A stretch of DNA of 64,000 nt, taken from positions 62,001 through 126,000 of the forward strand of contig JAPTJF010000006.1 in assembly GCA_029339195.1 (NCBI GenBank), in the 5' to 3' direction. Under the pieces are notes generated by a model that was given only the letters and a program-made list of their open reading frames with translations, was not told the origin of the DNA and ran no database searches. Positions 1 through 11,220 of the stretch are shown here, piece after piece (within the stretch, counting starts at the first letter, position 1; each line of letters starts with the position of its first letter). This stretch comes from Micractinium sp. NFX-FRZ (Eukaryota; Chlorophyta; Trebouxiophyceae; Chlorellales; Chlorellaceae). The translations under genes were made by a program, and so were the position numbers.

Positions 1-815
1 AGCGGGCATGGCGGGGCCAGTGTGGTAAGATGTTGAGCATTGCCAGGTGGCAGTCACCCATGCCACCCTGCCGCAACAAAACCAGCGTCCTGCTGCCGGT
101 CGAAATATAAACAAAGTGCATTGCGCACCTGCGAGGGCTTCTCTTGGCTGCTGGGCCCACTGCCATCGCCACCGCCGCCAGAGCTGCTGCTGGCACGGCA
201 CGACATCGAGCGCCTGCCGCCTCGATGTACCGCTGCACACTGTTGCTGTTTGAAACGCCGCCTGCTATGGTCTGCACGTCGCCGTGCCGCTTTCTGCGGA
301 GATGGCAGCGTTATGCTGCTGCTGGACCGGCTGCAGGGAAGTGCTGTCAGCGCCATGTGGTGTGCAATAAGCAAGACGTAGTCGGGTGCCGCCGCCGCCG
401 CCGCTGCCGCCGCCGTCACTGCCGCCGCTGCTGCTGCACTGCGCTATTACCTCCTCTGCACCAATATACGCGTGATCACGCTGGATTACTCGTCTGTAGT
501 GAGCCAAGGAGCTGTTCCGCTCGTCTCTTTTCGGCGGAAGCGGAGAGGTGGCCGAAGGGTTTGTGGAACAAGGCTGGGGACGGCTGGTCCGGCTTTGGCA
601 TTCAAGAGATGCCCGCTTGCAAGAGAACTGCGGCGACCGCGACATGCTCATGAGATGACGAGGAAGACATCCCCGCATCCCCCCGCCAATGCCGCTCATG
701 CCCGCTCTCCTGGGCACTCTGCGCCACTTCTCTCGTTCTCACATCGTTCAGTGTTGTTCAATTGCAAGTCCAAGGCCCGGTCGGGCCGCCGGGGCCGCCG
801 GGAGCTCAAAACACG
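1..815. other. Upstream region of the B3 gene, no gene assigned
   Basis: I see no supportable coding exon here. Open frames exist on both strands but are low-complexity and overlap one another, as expected in GC-rich DNA. A GCC/GCT triplet tract lies at about 386-440. The last few hundred bases are presumably promoter and 5' leader of the B3 gene that starts at 816. No convincing TATA box is visible close to that start. Confidence 0.5.
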
Positions 816-2787
816 ATGGCCTCCAAGCAAGTGCCTGAGAGGCTGACGGTGGAGGAGGCCAAGGAGAAGATTGCGGCCATGGAGGGCACCATTCTGTTTG
901 AGAAGGTGGGTGGCCGCGCGGCCAGCTCTGTGGGTTGCCCCGCTTGCCTTTTGGGCTGCTGCCGCGAACACTGATTGTATCGGCCCGACCTATTCACCAG
1001 AGAGAGACAGGCCGAGAATGCCGATGGGCGCCCGAGGGGCGGCCGGCACGCACGTCAGGGTCACTTGCTACCAGCGCCGCCGCCGCCGCCACCCCCGACC
1101 CACCACTGCCATCGCTCACCTCCCTCTCCGCTGGTGCGTGCCCCCCGCAGGTGCTTACCTCCAGCGACGTCAACGGCACCGGGAGGCTGGTCATCCCCAA
1201 GGTATGCAGCCCTCCCTGTCCACCTCGTGTCTGCCATTCCCCACATGGGTGCTCCCCCGCTGCAGTTACAACCGCCCAGCCCCGCCCCTGCTGCCCGCAT
1301 CTCCTGCGCTGCCCATGCCTTCCGATGCCGCCCACAAGAATGCCCATGCCTGCCCATCTAATCGCCCCCGACCCGCCTGCCTGCCTGCTTCTGCCGCCCT
1401 GCAGAGCCAGGCAGAGGCACACTTCCCCCACCTGGAGCAGCAGAGCGGCATGAGCCTAGCGCTCACAGACACAGAGGGCAAGACGCACACCTTCCGCTTC
1501 CGCTTCTGGGTCAACAACCAGAGCAGGTGTGTGAATGTGTGGTGGAATAGCAGGGCGGGAGGGAGGGCGCAGGGTCGTGGTGGGTGCTGGCGGCCAAACC
1601 GCTCGACGGGCGCAGGCCTACGGCTGGCACATTCCAAGAACTACTGCGCCCTCTGGCACCACCCGTGCCGCTGCCCGCGCATATTATGCGTTGGCCCACA
1701 CCCCGACAATACGCTCACTCATGGCCCCATTCCAGCGCGCCCCTGCCCCTAACCTGCTCCCCACAATTCTCTGCCGCCCACGCCTCGCAGGATGTACCTG
1801 CTTGAGAACACTGCGGCGGTGCAGGCCAAGTACCGCATGCAGGCGGGCGATGTGCTGGTGTTTGCCAAGCTGCCGGAGGGGCAGTACGGCATCTGCGGGC
1901 GCAAGGGCACCAAAGACGACGTGAGCCGCAAGCCGCCCGTGCGGCGAGCACCCAGCGGGACCCCCAGCGAGGGTGGATCTCCCGGCGGGGCGGGCGGCAA
2001 GCGCTCGCGTGGGCGTGGCGACTCGCTCAAGGCCAGGCGGCTGCGGCAGAAGCAGGCGGCGCAGGAGGTGGGTGGGTGAGAGATGAGGTCCTGGGAGGGC
2101 GGGAGGGCAAGCGGCGCAGCAGCGGCAGCCACCATGCGTTGCACGTGCTGCACCCAAGTCCACACACACGACGCCCCCCATTCGCCCACCACCTCCAACC
2201 GCTGATAATGCATCAACCCTGCACTGCCCGGCTTGGCACTGCCCAGTGTTGCCCCCACCCCGGTTGCCGGCAGCCTTCCACCACCCACTGCACCTCCCCC
2301 TTGCCAGTGCCTCACCCAGTGCCGCCCCACCCCTGCCCCCCCGCCCTTAGATCCAGAGCATGCTCACGTACTGGAGCGGGCACAGCCTGCCGATGCGCAA
2401 GGACGGCGTCTTCCGAGCGGTGCCCCACAACGCAATCGCAGAGGGGGACAAGGTGGTGGCGCAGTACGGTGCCTGGAGCGCAGTCGTCAGCATGGGTGGG
2501 GAGCTGTACCAGGCTTTCTTCGACACACATGAGGCAGCCAACGCAGCGCTGCAGGCATCCCTGCAGAGCGCGGGGCGGGAGGAGGTGGGCGGCGCGGCGC
2601 GCCCCACGCGGCGCACCGCAGCCGAGCCCACGGGGGCGGGCAAGGCGGCGCCGGCTGCGGCGGCGGGGGATGCGCCTGCAGATGCGCCAGGGGCGGCAGC
2701 GGCAGCGGCAGCGGCAGGCGCCCCGACACCGGGGCCCTCTGAACACCAGCAGCAGCAGCAGCCCAAGCAGGAGCCGGGGGAGGAGGG

Positions 2788-2818
<31 letters not shown>

Positions 2819-2847
2819 CAGCAGCAGCAGCAGAAACTGGAGTCCGT

Positions 2848-2879
<32 letters not shown>

Positions 2880-2932
2880 CACAGGCAGCGGATGATGCAG
2901 CGCCAATGGATGCTGAGACAGAGGCGGGGTGA
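816..2932 (+). CDS. Plant-type B3 DNA-binding protein with degenerate AP2-like segment and polyQ tail
   Basis: Exons 816-905, 1151-1201, 1405-1526, 1791-2067 and 2351-2932 join in phase with GT-AG introns to give 373 residues. Residues about 26-125 form a B3 domain. The visible landmarks are LFEKVLTSSDVNGTGRLVIP, then AEAHFP, FRFRFWVNNQSRMYLLE and GDVLVFAKLPEGQYGICGRK. The NNQSRMYLLE block resembles the VAL/HSI2 and ABI3 branch. A basic RGRGD/RRLRQKQ stretch follows and may be a nuclear localisation signal. Residues about 187-250 (YWSGHSLPM ... GAWSAVVSMGGELYQAFFDT) resemble a worn AP2/ERF domain. The tail is Ala-rich, then polyQ and acidic. It probably acts as a sequence-specific nuclear transcription factor; its targets are unknown. 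The ATG at 816 is used because nothing upstream in frame looks coding. Confidence 0.85.
2746..2880 (+). repeat. CAG triplet tracts encoding polyglutamine
   Basis: Three CAG-rich runs inside the last exon of the B3 gene encode glutamine runs of roughly 5 to 11 residues, separated by KQEPGEEG- and KLES-like spacers. Such runs are typical of algal and plant transcription-factor activation regions and are length-variable. Confidence 0.9.
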
Positions 2933-3157
2933 TGTCATGCCCGGGCACGTTGCAGCACTTGCTACAAGGTCCTCTTCACTTCGCTGCTTCTCCTTGTACT
3001 TCTCCTGTATGCCCCCGGTACTCGCGCTCTGCTCCATTGCTGCTGCTCCTCGTCCCTGCTTGATGCCCCCGCTGACTTGTGCGCTGCTGCCTACAGTAAC
3101 TCCCAACTGCTTGAGGCCAATTTCCCAGGCCTCTGTTTATTTACCCTGTGCCAACTA

Positions 3158-3162
3158 TGTAA
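3158..3162 (+). terminator. TGTAA poly(A) signal candidate for the B3 gene
   Basis: TGTAA, the usual chlorophyte polyadenylation signal, lies about 225 bp after the B3 stop codon. It is a short motif and could occur by chance; position and orientation fit. Confidence 0.4.
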
Positions 3163-3525
3163 GGAGGCCATGCATGGCTTCTTTTTTATGCTCAACAGGT
3201 TGGGCACATGCAGTGCTTTGAACGGCAGCAGTGGCAGTGGTGCTGCCTGCACGCTGGTGGTGCCTGAGCATGCAGCAGGCCATGCGCGGTGCTCAGCTGC
3301 TGTTTGCATACAATACTGCACCACCTCTGTGAGGGCTTCCTCTGACTGGTGGACCAGGGAAAAAGAGGACCGTAGAAGATGAGTCTGGAAGGCAGAAGTT
3401 TACAATACGAGTGTACCACCAGCAACTGCATCCCACTACCGCCACAGCAGCGCTGGTCCCAACAGGCCATCGGCGCATGCGTACAGTATGTGACAGTTGT
3501 CTGCCCACCGCGGGCTCCCACCTTC

Positions 3526-6500
3526 CTACTTGCTGCCCCCCGCTGCCTGCTCGCTGCCCTCTACCGCTGCTTCTGCTGCCGTTGGTGCTGCAAGCTCGTC
3601 GTAAGTCAGGTCTGTAGAGGCCAGGGCGTGCAGGTCCAGCCCGCTCAGCTCGCCATCCGTGGTGCGGCCCGCACTGCCAGAGGCACCCGCCTCAATGGCA
3701 CTGGCCATGACCGCGCTGCTGCTGCCGGCCATCACGTGAGCCACCACCTCCTGGGAGGCATCTTCCCTGCAGGGTGACAAACATAACATTCAGCGGCAGT
3801 GCGGAGCATGGTCACTCCACTGCATGGCTGCCAGCTCGCAGAACCACTTTCCAGGACAGCATGCATACTGTGGCCTGCTGCTGCGCAGCAATCGCCAGCC
3901 CTCAGCACCAAATGAGGTGCCACCAAATGATCACCCATGACACCCCATCCCGGGCACGCACCAGGCCACAGTGGCGGCACCGCCAGCCTCTGCCGTGGCT
4001 GCACACGAGGCAGCAGCACTGGCCTCGTCATCATCCAGTGGGTTGAAGCCAGCCATGGAGGAGGGCTCCCCAGGAGTGTCCCCCATCTCTGCGCAAAGGC
4101 AAGCAATGGGCAGGCGCCGGGACGACGGAGAGTGGAGATCAAGTTTGGTGGAGGGGGGAGTCTTGGCAGGCAGGCATGCGGGCGGGCAGACAACTTGTGC
4201 ACTGCGCAGCGCCAGCCATGCAAAGAAGGCTCAGGCATCCTGCGCATGCCAGCTGACTTGATGAGGCCCGCGTCCCTGGCCTCACCTGGCACCGGCAGCA
4301 TGCCGTCAGGCGAGGGCGAGCCGCAGATGGTGCGCCAGTCTAGGCGGTACCCGTTGACGTCCACCGACTGGCCCACTGCACGTAGCACCAAACAAACAGA
4401 GGTCATAGAGGGTGAGCTGGGCATGCACACATGCACACATGGTCAAGAGAAGACATCACAACCAGCGACTGGCCCGCTGCACACAGGCGGGGCAAGGGCA
4501 TCAAGACCAGCAATGGGGGCCGCACTGCAGCAGCGCGTCGAGAACTTTGGCACAGGTGGGGCCGCAAACGCCCGCGCCAAATTCACACAGCACTCCCTGA
4601 GCACAATACTTCAGCCCAATCTTCAGCACAAGCTCTACAACGGCAGGACAAGACAGCACCGCCGCAGGAGTCACTTACCCTGCAGGCCCACAGGTGCGCG
4701 CTGCTCCGGCGCGGCCGACTCCTCCACAGCCGCCTGCCTCAGGCTGACAGCAACCTGCTCCTCCGACATGCTCAGCCGCACCAGCGCCTCGTTGATCTGC
4801 CTCTCCAGCGCATCAAAGTGCAGCTGCTCTTCGCTGGGCACAGACGCAATGTGGGTCCCCGCCACGCCAGCAGCAGCAGGGATGGGGGCAGGGGAGGCAG
4901 TCGCCGTGCTGGGGGCCGTCGCAGTTGCGGGCGCCGGCTTGGCCTGCTTGCCACTGGCGTACGAATCGGCGCCCTCGCTGGTCCGCTTGGACTGCAGTTG
5001 CCAAACAGGGGACACGAAAGCGGTACGCCTGAGCTATGTTGCACCTTGCCAGGTCTCCGCCAGGATGTGCACGTCCATTGTTCCAGCTCTTGCCCTGGAC
5101 CTGCCTCCCTTGTCCTATATCAGTTGCATACATGCCTCCCACCTGTGTGAGCTCCGCTGCCAGCTTGATGGCGCGTCCCTCCTGCCCCATGTGCTGCGTC
5201 ACCATCACCGGGTGGAACAGGCACTCCTGCAGTGGGAGGCAGGCAGGCAGGGGTTCAAGCAGGAAAGTCAACTGCGGCGAGGGGACAGTTGGTGCATGCA
5301 GCTCAAGAAGAGGGTGACGGCCTCCTGGCAGGACAGCTCTTGGGGGGGACTGCTGCCAGCGAGACCTTGGTAGCAGGCGACAGCTCTGCCCGCCGCCATG
5401 CCCTGCTGCGCAGCTGCCTGCCCAGCGCCCACCTTCAGCTTGGCAGCCTCTGCCGCCCGCCGCTGCTCCTCCCGCTTGTTTGCCTGCTCCTCTGCCGTCT
5501 TGTACAGCAACTCGTAGGTGGGCAGAGACTCGGGGCGCAGGCGGGCAGCCAGCGCCTGCAGGGCAAGGGGGTGGGTGGGAGGAGTTGGTGGAGCGAGAGG
5601 CACACCAGGCAGGCTTGGCTGTGCACAGTCGGCGTGATGCGGCTGTGCCCCAGGCGCAGACATGCCTTGGGGTTTACTTGTTCTGCTCGGCTGCACGCTC
5701 GGCTGTATGGGCTCAAGCAGTGCCTGTCATCCACGCTTGCTGCTTCTGCTTTCCGCCTCCGCGCACTTGCCCCCGCCCACCTGCGACCGGGGGTCGATGC
5801 ACGGCCTGAAGCTGGGCTCCTCAAACTTCTGGCGACCCGATGGCATGGGCAGCAGGTACTGCCGGGTGAGGCCTGCGGGGCAAAGCAGGGGTGGCAGAGC
5901 AGGAGACAAGGGTGAACACTGGGGGCGCTGCAGCTAGCAGTGACGCCCGTAGGGACACCGCTGCCAGCCCTTGCAGCCCCCGCAGTCCGTCACCCAGGCA
6001 GCCGTCCCCAGCGCCCCTCACCACCCTCGTGGCCCCTCTCACCCTTGGTGCGCGCAATGACCTCCTCCATCAGCGTCACAAAGCCTGCAGCATCCAGCTC
6101 CCCATTGGTGCTCTGCCCATAGGAGCTGACCGCTGCACCCGCTGTGTTGGCGGTGATGAAGCTGCCAGAGCCGCGGGTGGTGTCGGGCCCCAGGGAGGCG
6201 GCGGACGTGGCGCCACCGCAGCCGGGCGCTGGCGCTGAGCTGGCGCAGTCGCGCAGGCGCTCGGCGGCCTGGCGGCGCTGGATGCTCTTGGCCAGCAGGC
6301 GCCCAGCGTACTCCACGTCGGCACGCACCTCAGGGTCGATTGTGTCCATGAATGTCTCGTCCTGACGGAGGGCAGCGGTATGGCATGGTAGTGGTGTGAG
6401 GTGTGAGGTCAGGTGTGGTGCATGGGTGTTGTGGCTGTGGCTGTGGCCGAGCACTGGCATGTGGCTGCGCTGGCAGCTCACAGCCCAAGCACTGCCACCT

Positions 6501-9500
6501 GCTCCTCTGCCCGTGCCTCTACCTACCCCGCCACAAGCCCCCTATCACAGCCAGATACGCACCTGCACTGTCTCCAGGAGGTTGAGCACAGGGGCTGGCT
6601 GGCCGCGGCGCAGGTAGTCAAAGATGGCGCGGAAGCGCTCACGCTTCAGGCGGTCCACCAGGCGCTGCGCATAAGGTGGGTGGGGAGGAGAGATGGGAGG
6701 GGACACTTGAGTGTTCGACGGTGATGCAAGCCATGAAAGAAGCCCTTGGCTAGAGGTGAGGCGGCAGGGTTTATAGGAGCAAGGCAAGCACCTTGCCTCC
6801 CCTAGAAATGACTCGTGCCACCATGCACTTTGAGCTCGCGCCTCGACATGCATAGGCTTCAAACAACAGCTGTCCGCAAGCCCAAGTGCTCGTTTCAATC
6901 ATGCGCCACGCCTTGCACCTGTACTGCCCAGCTGTCAACCCCGATTCTCCTGGCCCTGGCACACCCTGCAGCATACTGTAAGCCCCACCACTTCATACTC
7001 CCCCGGTCTCCTCACCTCTGAGCGGTCGTTGACAAAAGTGGAGGCCGCGTTCTGCTGCTTGCGCTGCTCCTTGGCGTCCCGCACCCGCGCCGCCTTCTCG
7101 TCCCACTCCGCCTTGATGCTGTACAGGTACTCACCGATGGGGGCGCCTGTAGGGCGGGGCAGAGCAGGGGGAGGGGTGAGGGCGTGGGGCGCAGGGCAGG
7201 GCGCAGGGGAGTGAAGAGGGTTTGTCTTTACTACTAATCCTCGCATGGTCACGCACTGGGCGCGTCAGGGCCAGTAGGCAGGCAGGTGGTGGGCAGCGCT
7301 GCACTTTGCCCACTCCCCATCCAGCCTCTTTCAGCCCAGCTGCCCATCACAGCAACCAATCCCACTGAACACCAACAGCACACCTCCACCTCAAGCAGAA
7401 GCTAATAACAAAACAGAACGACACGCACCCTCGGGGTTGCGCTCATACACGGGGGCACGATGGGTCTTGGGCCTGAACAGCGGCTGCCCTGTGGTCGCGT
7501 CACGTGGCGCCACCTCCGCCTGGTGCTGCGCAGCCGCCAACTTCTCCTGGTAGCGCCGCCCGCGCTCCAGCAGCCTGGGTAGACAGCAGAGGTTGGTAAC
7601 GGACAGGAACAGATGAGAGGACGATTGCAAAGCGCTTGTGCAGCAGCCAGTGCAGTGGCTGGGCAGGACAGGGCCAGAGCGTGGGGCACGGCATGAATGC
7701 TGCCACTGCCGCCACATGGCAGCGAGCCTGTGACGGCGGGTATCTCAGCTAGGCCTCACCTGGCTGCCACGTCAGTACTACCGCCCAGGAGACCGTCGCC
7801 GCCCTCCCGCCCCTCCATCAACTTCTTCAGCACCACGCTGCTGGTGTTGACCTGCTGGCAGGGGAGGCAGCATGGGCACAGCACCCAATCACACATGTGT
7901 GTGGCAGCACAGCCCCAAGGCATACCCCAATGTGCAAAGCGTGCTCTCCCTGCTGCTTCAGCACAACGCTCCAAAGGGTCGCTCACCAGCGCGCCCAGGC
8001 TACTGACTAGGCAGGCCATCCTTACTGCTCACTAGGCGGGCTCGCTGGCGTGTCTCCAGCCCCTACCCGCCTGTTCCCAGGCACCACCCACTCACCCGCG
8101 GGCGGAAGGTTGCATCCTCTGGCGGCTGGGCAGCCAGCGCCTGCAGCTTCATGCGCAGCCGGGCGCTGTCATTGTACAGCTGCTCATACCCGGCAAGCCC
8201 GCTCTCCTGCACAGGCGAAAGGTAGCCCTCAGGTCAGAAAGAAAGTCTGTTGAGCACATCTTGGGGCTGGCAGGCACATGAGCAGGCAGGCGTACAGACC
8301 ACGGGGCGCGCGGCGCATTGTAGGATACGAGGCTCGCTGCCGCTGCATGCCAGATAAATACACTCACCAACGCTCGGCCCCACTTGCCCTGCCACGCCCT
8401 GCTGGCCCACCTTCAGGATCTGCTGGCGCTGCTGCACCATGCGGGCCGACTTGGAGTTGATTTGCGGGCGGAAGGAGCACTCCGCCACCTCCGCCTCATC
8501 CTGCTCCCTGCGGATGGCCTGCATGCGCTCCTGCAGGGCAAGCAGGCATTGGCAACACAGGGGGCAGAGACGCGGGCTGGTGGGCGCAACAGTGTGCAGC
8601 TAGGTGAATGAGCTGGTTGCAAGGGGAACTGGCAGCATGCCACACACCCCTTCTGCCCAAACCCAAGCACCCTGCCCCAGGGTTCTGTTTGCTTACCGCC
8701 GTGGTCAGCCCGCCAGCCCCCACCTGACGCTTCCCGGTCCCCTGGGCCCGCCCGTACAGCCGCTGCCCCGCCTCAATGCTGCTGCCGCCGCCCTCGCCAT
8801 GCTTGATCTGCTGAGCCATTTTGGAGATGGCGGGCTGGAAAGTGTACTGCTCCAGCTCAGTGCGTGCCTCGTCCTCCTTCAGGCGCTGAGCCTGCGGTGG
8901 CAGGAGCACACGTGTTGGGCCGGTGTGCAGGGCAAGCGTGGGCACTCCAGCAGGCAGGGACCCAGGCAGGGAGGGAACGGTTGGGCGCTGCGGCTCCTCC
9001 AGCATGCGATCAACTGCAGAGCCCACCACTTTCGCCTTCCTGACCCTCCCCAGCTGCCACCACCACCAAGCCACAAATTGTCTTTGACTCTCCCCAGCCT
9101 CCACCATCACCGAGCGACACAGCCTCCCTGCCTGCGCCCGTGCCCTCCACCGTCCTTCCAATTGCTTCCCGTTCTCAAGGTTATGGTTAGCCACCCTACA
9201 CGTTCCACACTTCCAACCCGTCCCTTAAAACCACTACCCACATCTTGCTCCCGGCGCATCGCCTCCAGCCGCCCCTCCACGTACAGCCGCTCGCCGTAGT
9301 TGCGATAGGAGCCGGCGTTGCGGTTTCCCGCCAGCTTGTTGCTCACGGGAGCAATGTGCACCTGCTCCATCTTCAGCTGGGTCTCCAGATCCCTGCGGGG
9401 GCAGCATGGGGAGAGGAAGGATGAGAGGTGAGGGGCAGAGCACAGTGCAGGCAGGGAGGAAGGGTGGGTTGATGTCCAGCTTCAGCCTGGGCCTGGACAT

Positions 9501-10633
9501 GCTATGCTGCAGGTACTAAACTCTCCCCTTTTTGTTTGTCCCAACAGCATCCCTCACCTCATGCGCCGCTCCTCCTCCAACCGGCGCTGCTTGCGGAAGT
9601 GGTCGGCGTACAGGCGGTTGTGGGCTGGCAGGCCGCCACTGCTGCCGCCGCTGCCGCCGGTGTTGGCGCTGCGGTAGTGCAGCCCGCTGCTGCCGTCAGA
9701 GTCGGCCGCGCTGCGGCTGCTGGGCGGTGGGCGGTTGAAGTACTCGGCACCTCGCGCGCTGTGGATGGATGCAGGGCGGTAGCTGGGCGCCGCCTGGCGC
9801 CCGCTGGTGGCCGCGGAGGCCGTGGCAGGCCGCCGCTGCTGCTGCGCCGAGACCGGCGCCTGGTCAGTGTCCTGCTGGCCGCCAGCCGTTACTGGGCGGG
9901 GCCCCAGGCTGCCAACGCTGCGGGAGGAGGCCTCCACTTGGTGCACCTCGTACTGCTGGGGCAGAGCGTCGTAGTTAACCTTGCTGCCCAAGCTGGGCTC
10001 GCTGTAGACAGAGGGCTCCACATGCTGCACAACGGGGGTGGCCGCCTCATCTGCCTCCCGCTCCTGCACAGCGCAGCAACACGGAGGCAGTCGGTCAGAA
10101 GGCAGCTGGCAGTGATGGGGCAGCAGGCAAGAGCAAGGCGAGGGGCAGGGCAGGGAGAGCATCAGCCCCGCCACATGCTCTATGCCCACCGCCGTCTGCC
10201 CTGGTCCAGCTGCCCGCGCTCGCCACTCCCTGGCTAATCAGTAACATTCGCCACCATTTGATTCTCCCACCCCACGCACCTCGCCCTCCGAATCTGCGTA
10301 TTGTTGGTGCTGCCCATCACTGTCGCTGGCTGCAGCGGCGGCCGCCGCAGCTGCCGCGTTCTCCGCCAGGTTCTCCTCCAGGTGCTGCGCCAGCGGCAGC
10401 ACAATGGTTTCTGGCAGGCCGTGACGGGCGCAGAATGCGCTGGCTACATCCACTGGGTCATCGCCCAGGCGCAGCTCGATGCGCCCTGCGCGCCCCTCGC
10501 CAATGTCCACCGTCGTAACCAGCAGCGTCGGCCGCCCGTCGTCATCGTTGCCCTCCATGTCCTCTGGCAGAGGGCTGCTGATGTCCTGCTGCATCATGTC
10601 CTCTTGGGGTCGCATCACCGCAGCTGATGTCAT
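3526..10633 (-). CDS. 18-exon protein with repeated F-R/Q-P motifs, cilia-associated-like
   Basis: Exons read from the top: 10633-10280, 10063-9558, 9392-9242, 8891-8724, 8530-8411, 8206-8096, 7854-7760, 7574-7429, 7146-7016, 6664-6563, 6361-6043, 5872-5781, 5555-5433, 5226-5143, 4991-4679, 4375-4286, 4088-3962, 3766-3526. All junctions keep phase with GT-AG introns and give about 1,090 residues. The ATG at 10633 has a CCACC-ATG context. Most exons encode Arg/Glu/Gln-rich helical segments. A short motif recurs: YTFQPAISK, CSFRPQINSK, ATFRPR, PLFRPKTH, PSFRPCIDP. Repeated TFxPxI blocks beside coiled coil are, in my recollection, seen in uncharacterised flagellar or basal-body proteins of protists; that link is inference. 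An Ala/Ser-rich region lies near the N terminus. I do not recognise a named family. It is transcribed away from the DUF218 gene. Confidence 0.75.
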
Positions 10634-11220
10634 GGTGGCTGGGCGGTGGCGGCAAAAAAGGTGCGGCCTGGCGCCGCCTGCAGGCAAAGCTGTCGGTGGG
10701 CTGCCGTTGCCGCCGGCGGTGAGGGGCCGGGCTCTAACGGCGCGAAACGGGGAGGCCTCGGACAATGTAGGGAGCCTCAGAAGCCGGGCCTGGGCGGTCA
10801 GGGACACATAGAGCGGGCTGGCGACCAATTGCGGGCGCGGCAGGTAGGGTGGTGGTGAACCCCGCGGGCCTGGAACGCGACTGCCGCGTTGCAGAGCGTG
10901 AAAGTGACGCTGTGTAGGCTCAGCTGCGGCCTGCGACTATTCTGAATTTGTGGGCGTGCTCCGTGCTGCGCAGGCAGGTGACACTGATACACCCTCTTTG
11001 GCGAGCCCCGCTGGTCGTTTTGACCCAATCCAGGCAGCGACAAGGCACCCACCCGCCCGACGCTGTACTGTGCGCCCACTCCCAACTGAGCCCTCAGCTC
11101 GCCGGTGATGCGGGCCCTCACATGCTCAATCGGGCTGCATGGCGGCATACGACAAGCTGTGAGCTGTGAACCGAAGTGCAGTCCTATGAGGGTGCTGCCA
11201 GGGGCCTGAGGTGGCGGTGA
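10634..11220. other. Divergent intergenic region between the F-R/Q-P protein and the DUF218 gene
   Basis: This stretch separates two head-to-head genes and presumably holds both promoters. The 5' end of the DUF218 gene may lie here: a possible first mini-exon begins with an ATG near 11140 and is followed by a GTGAGC donor. I could not connect it in phase with confidence. No TATA box is obvious. Confidence 0.4.

Noticed and set aside
3937..5373. 478-residue plus-strand open frame
   Set aside because: It runs antisense through several phase-consistent exons and introns of the minus-strand F-R/Q-P gene and shows no domain.
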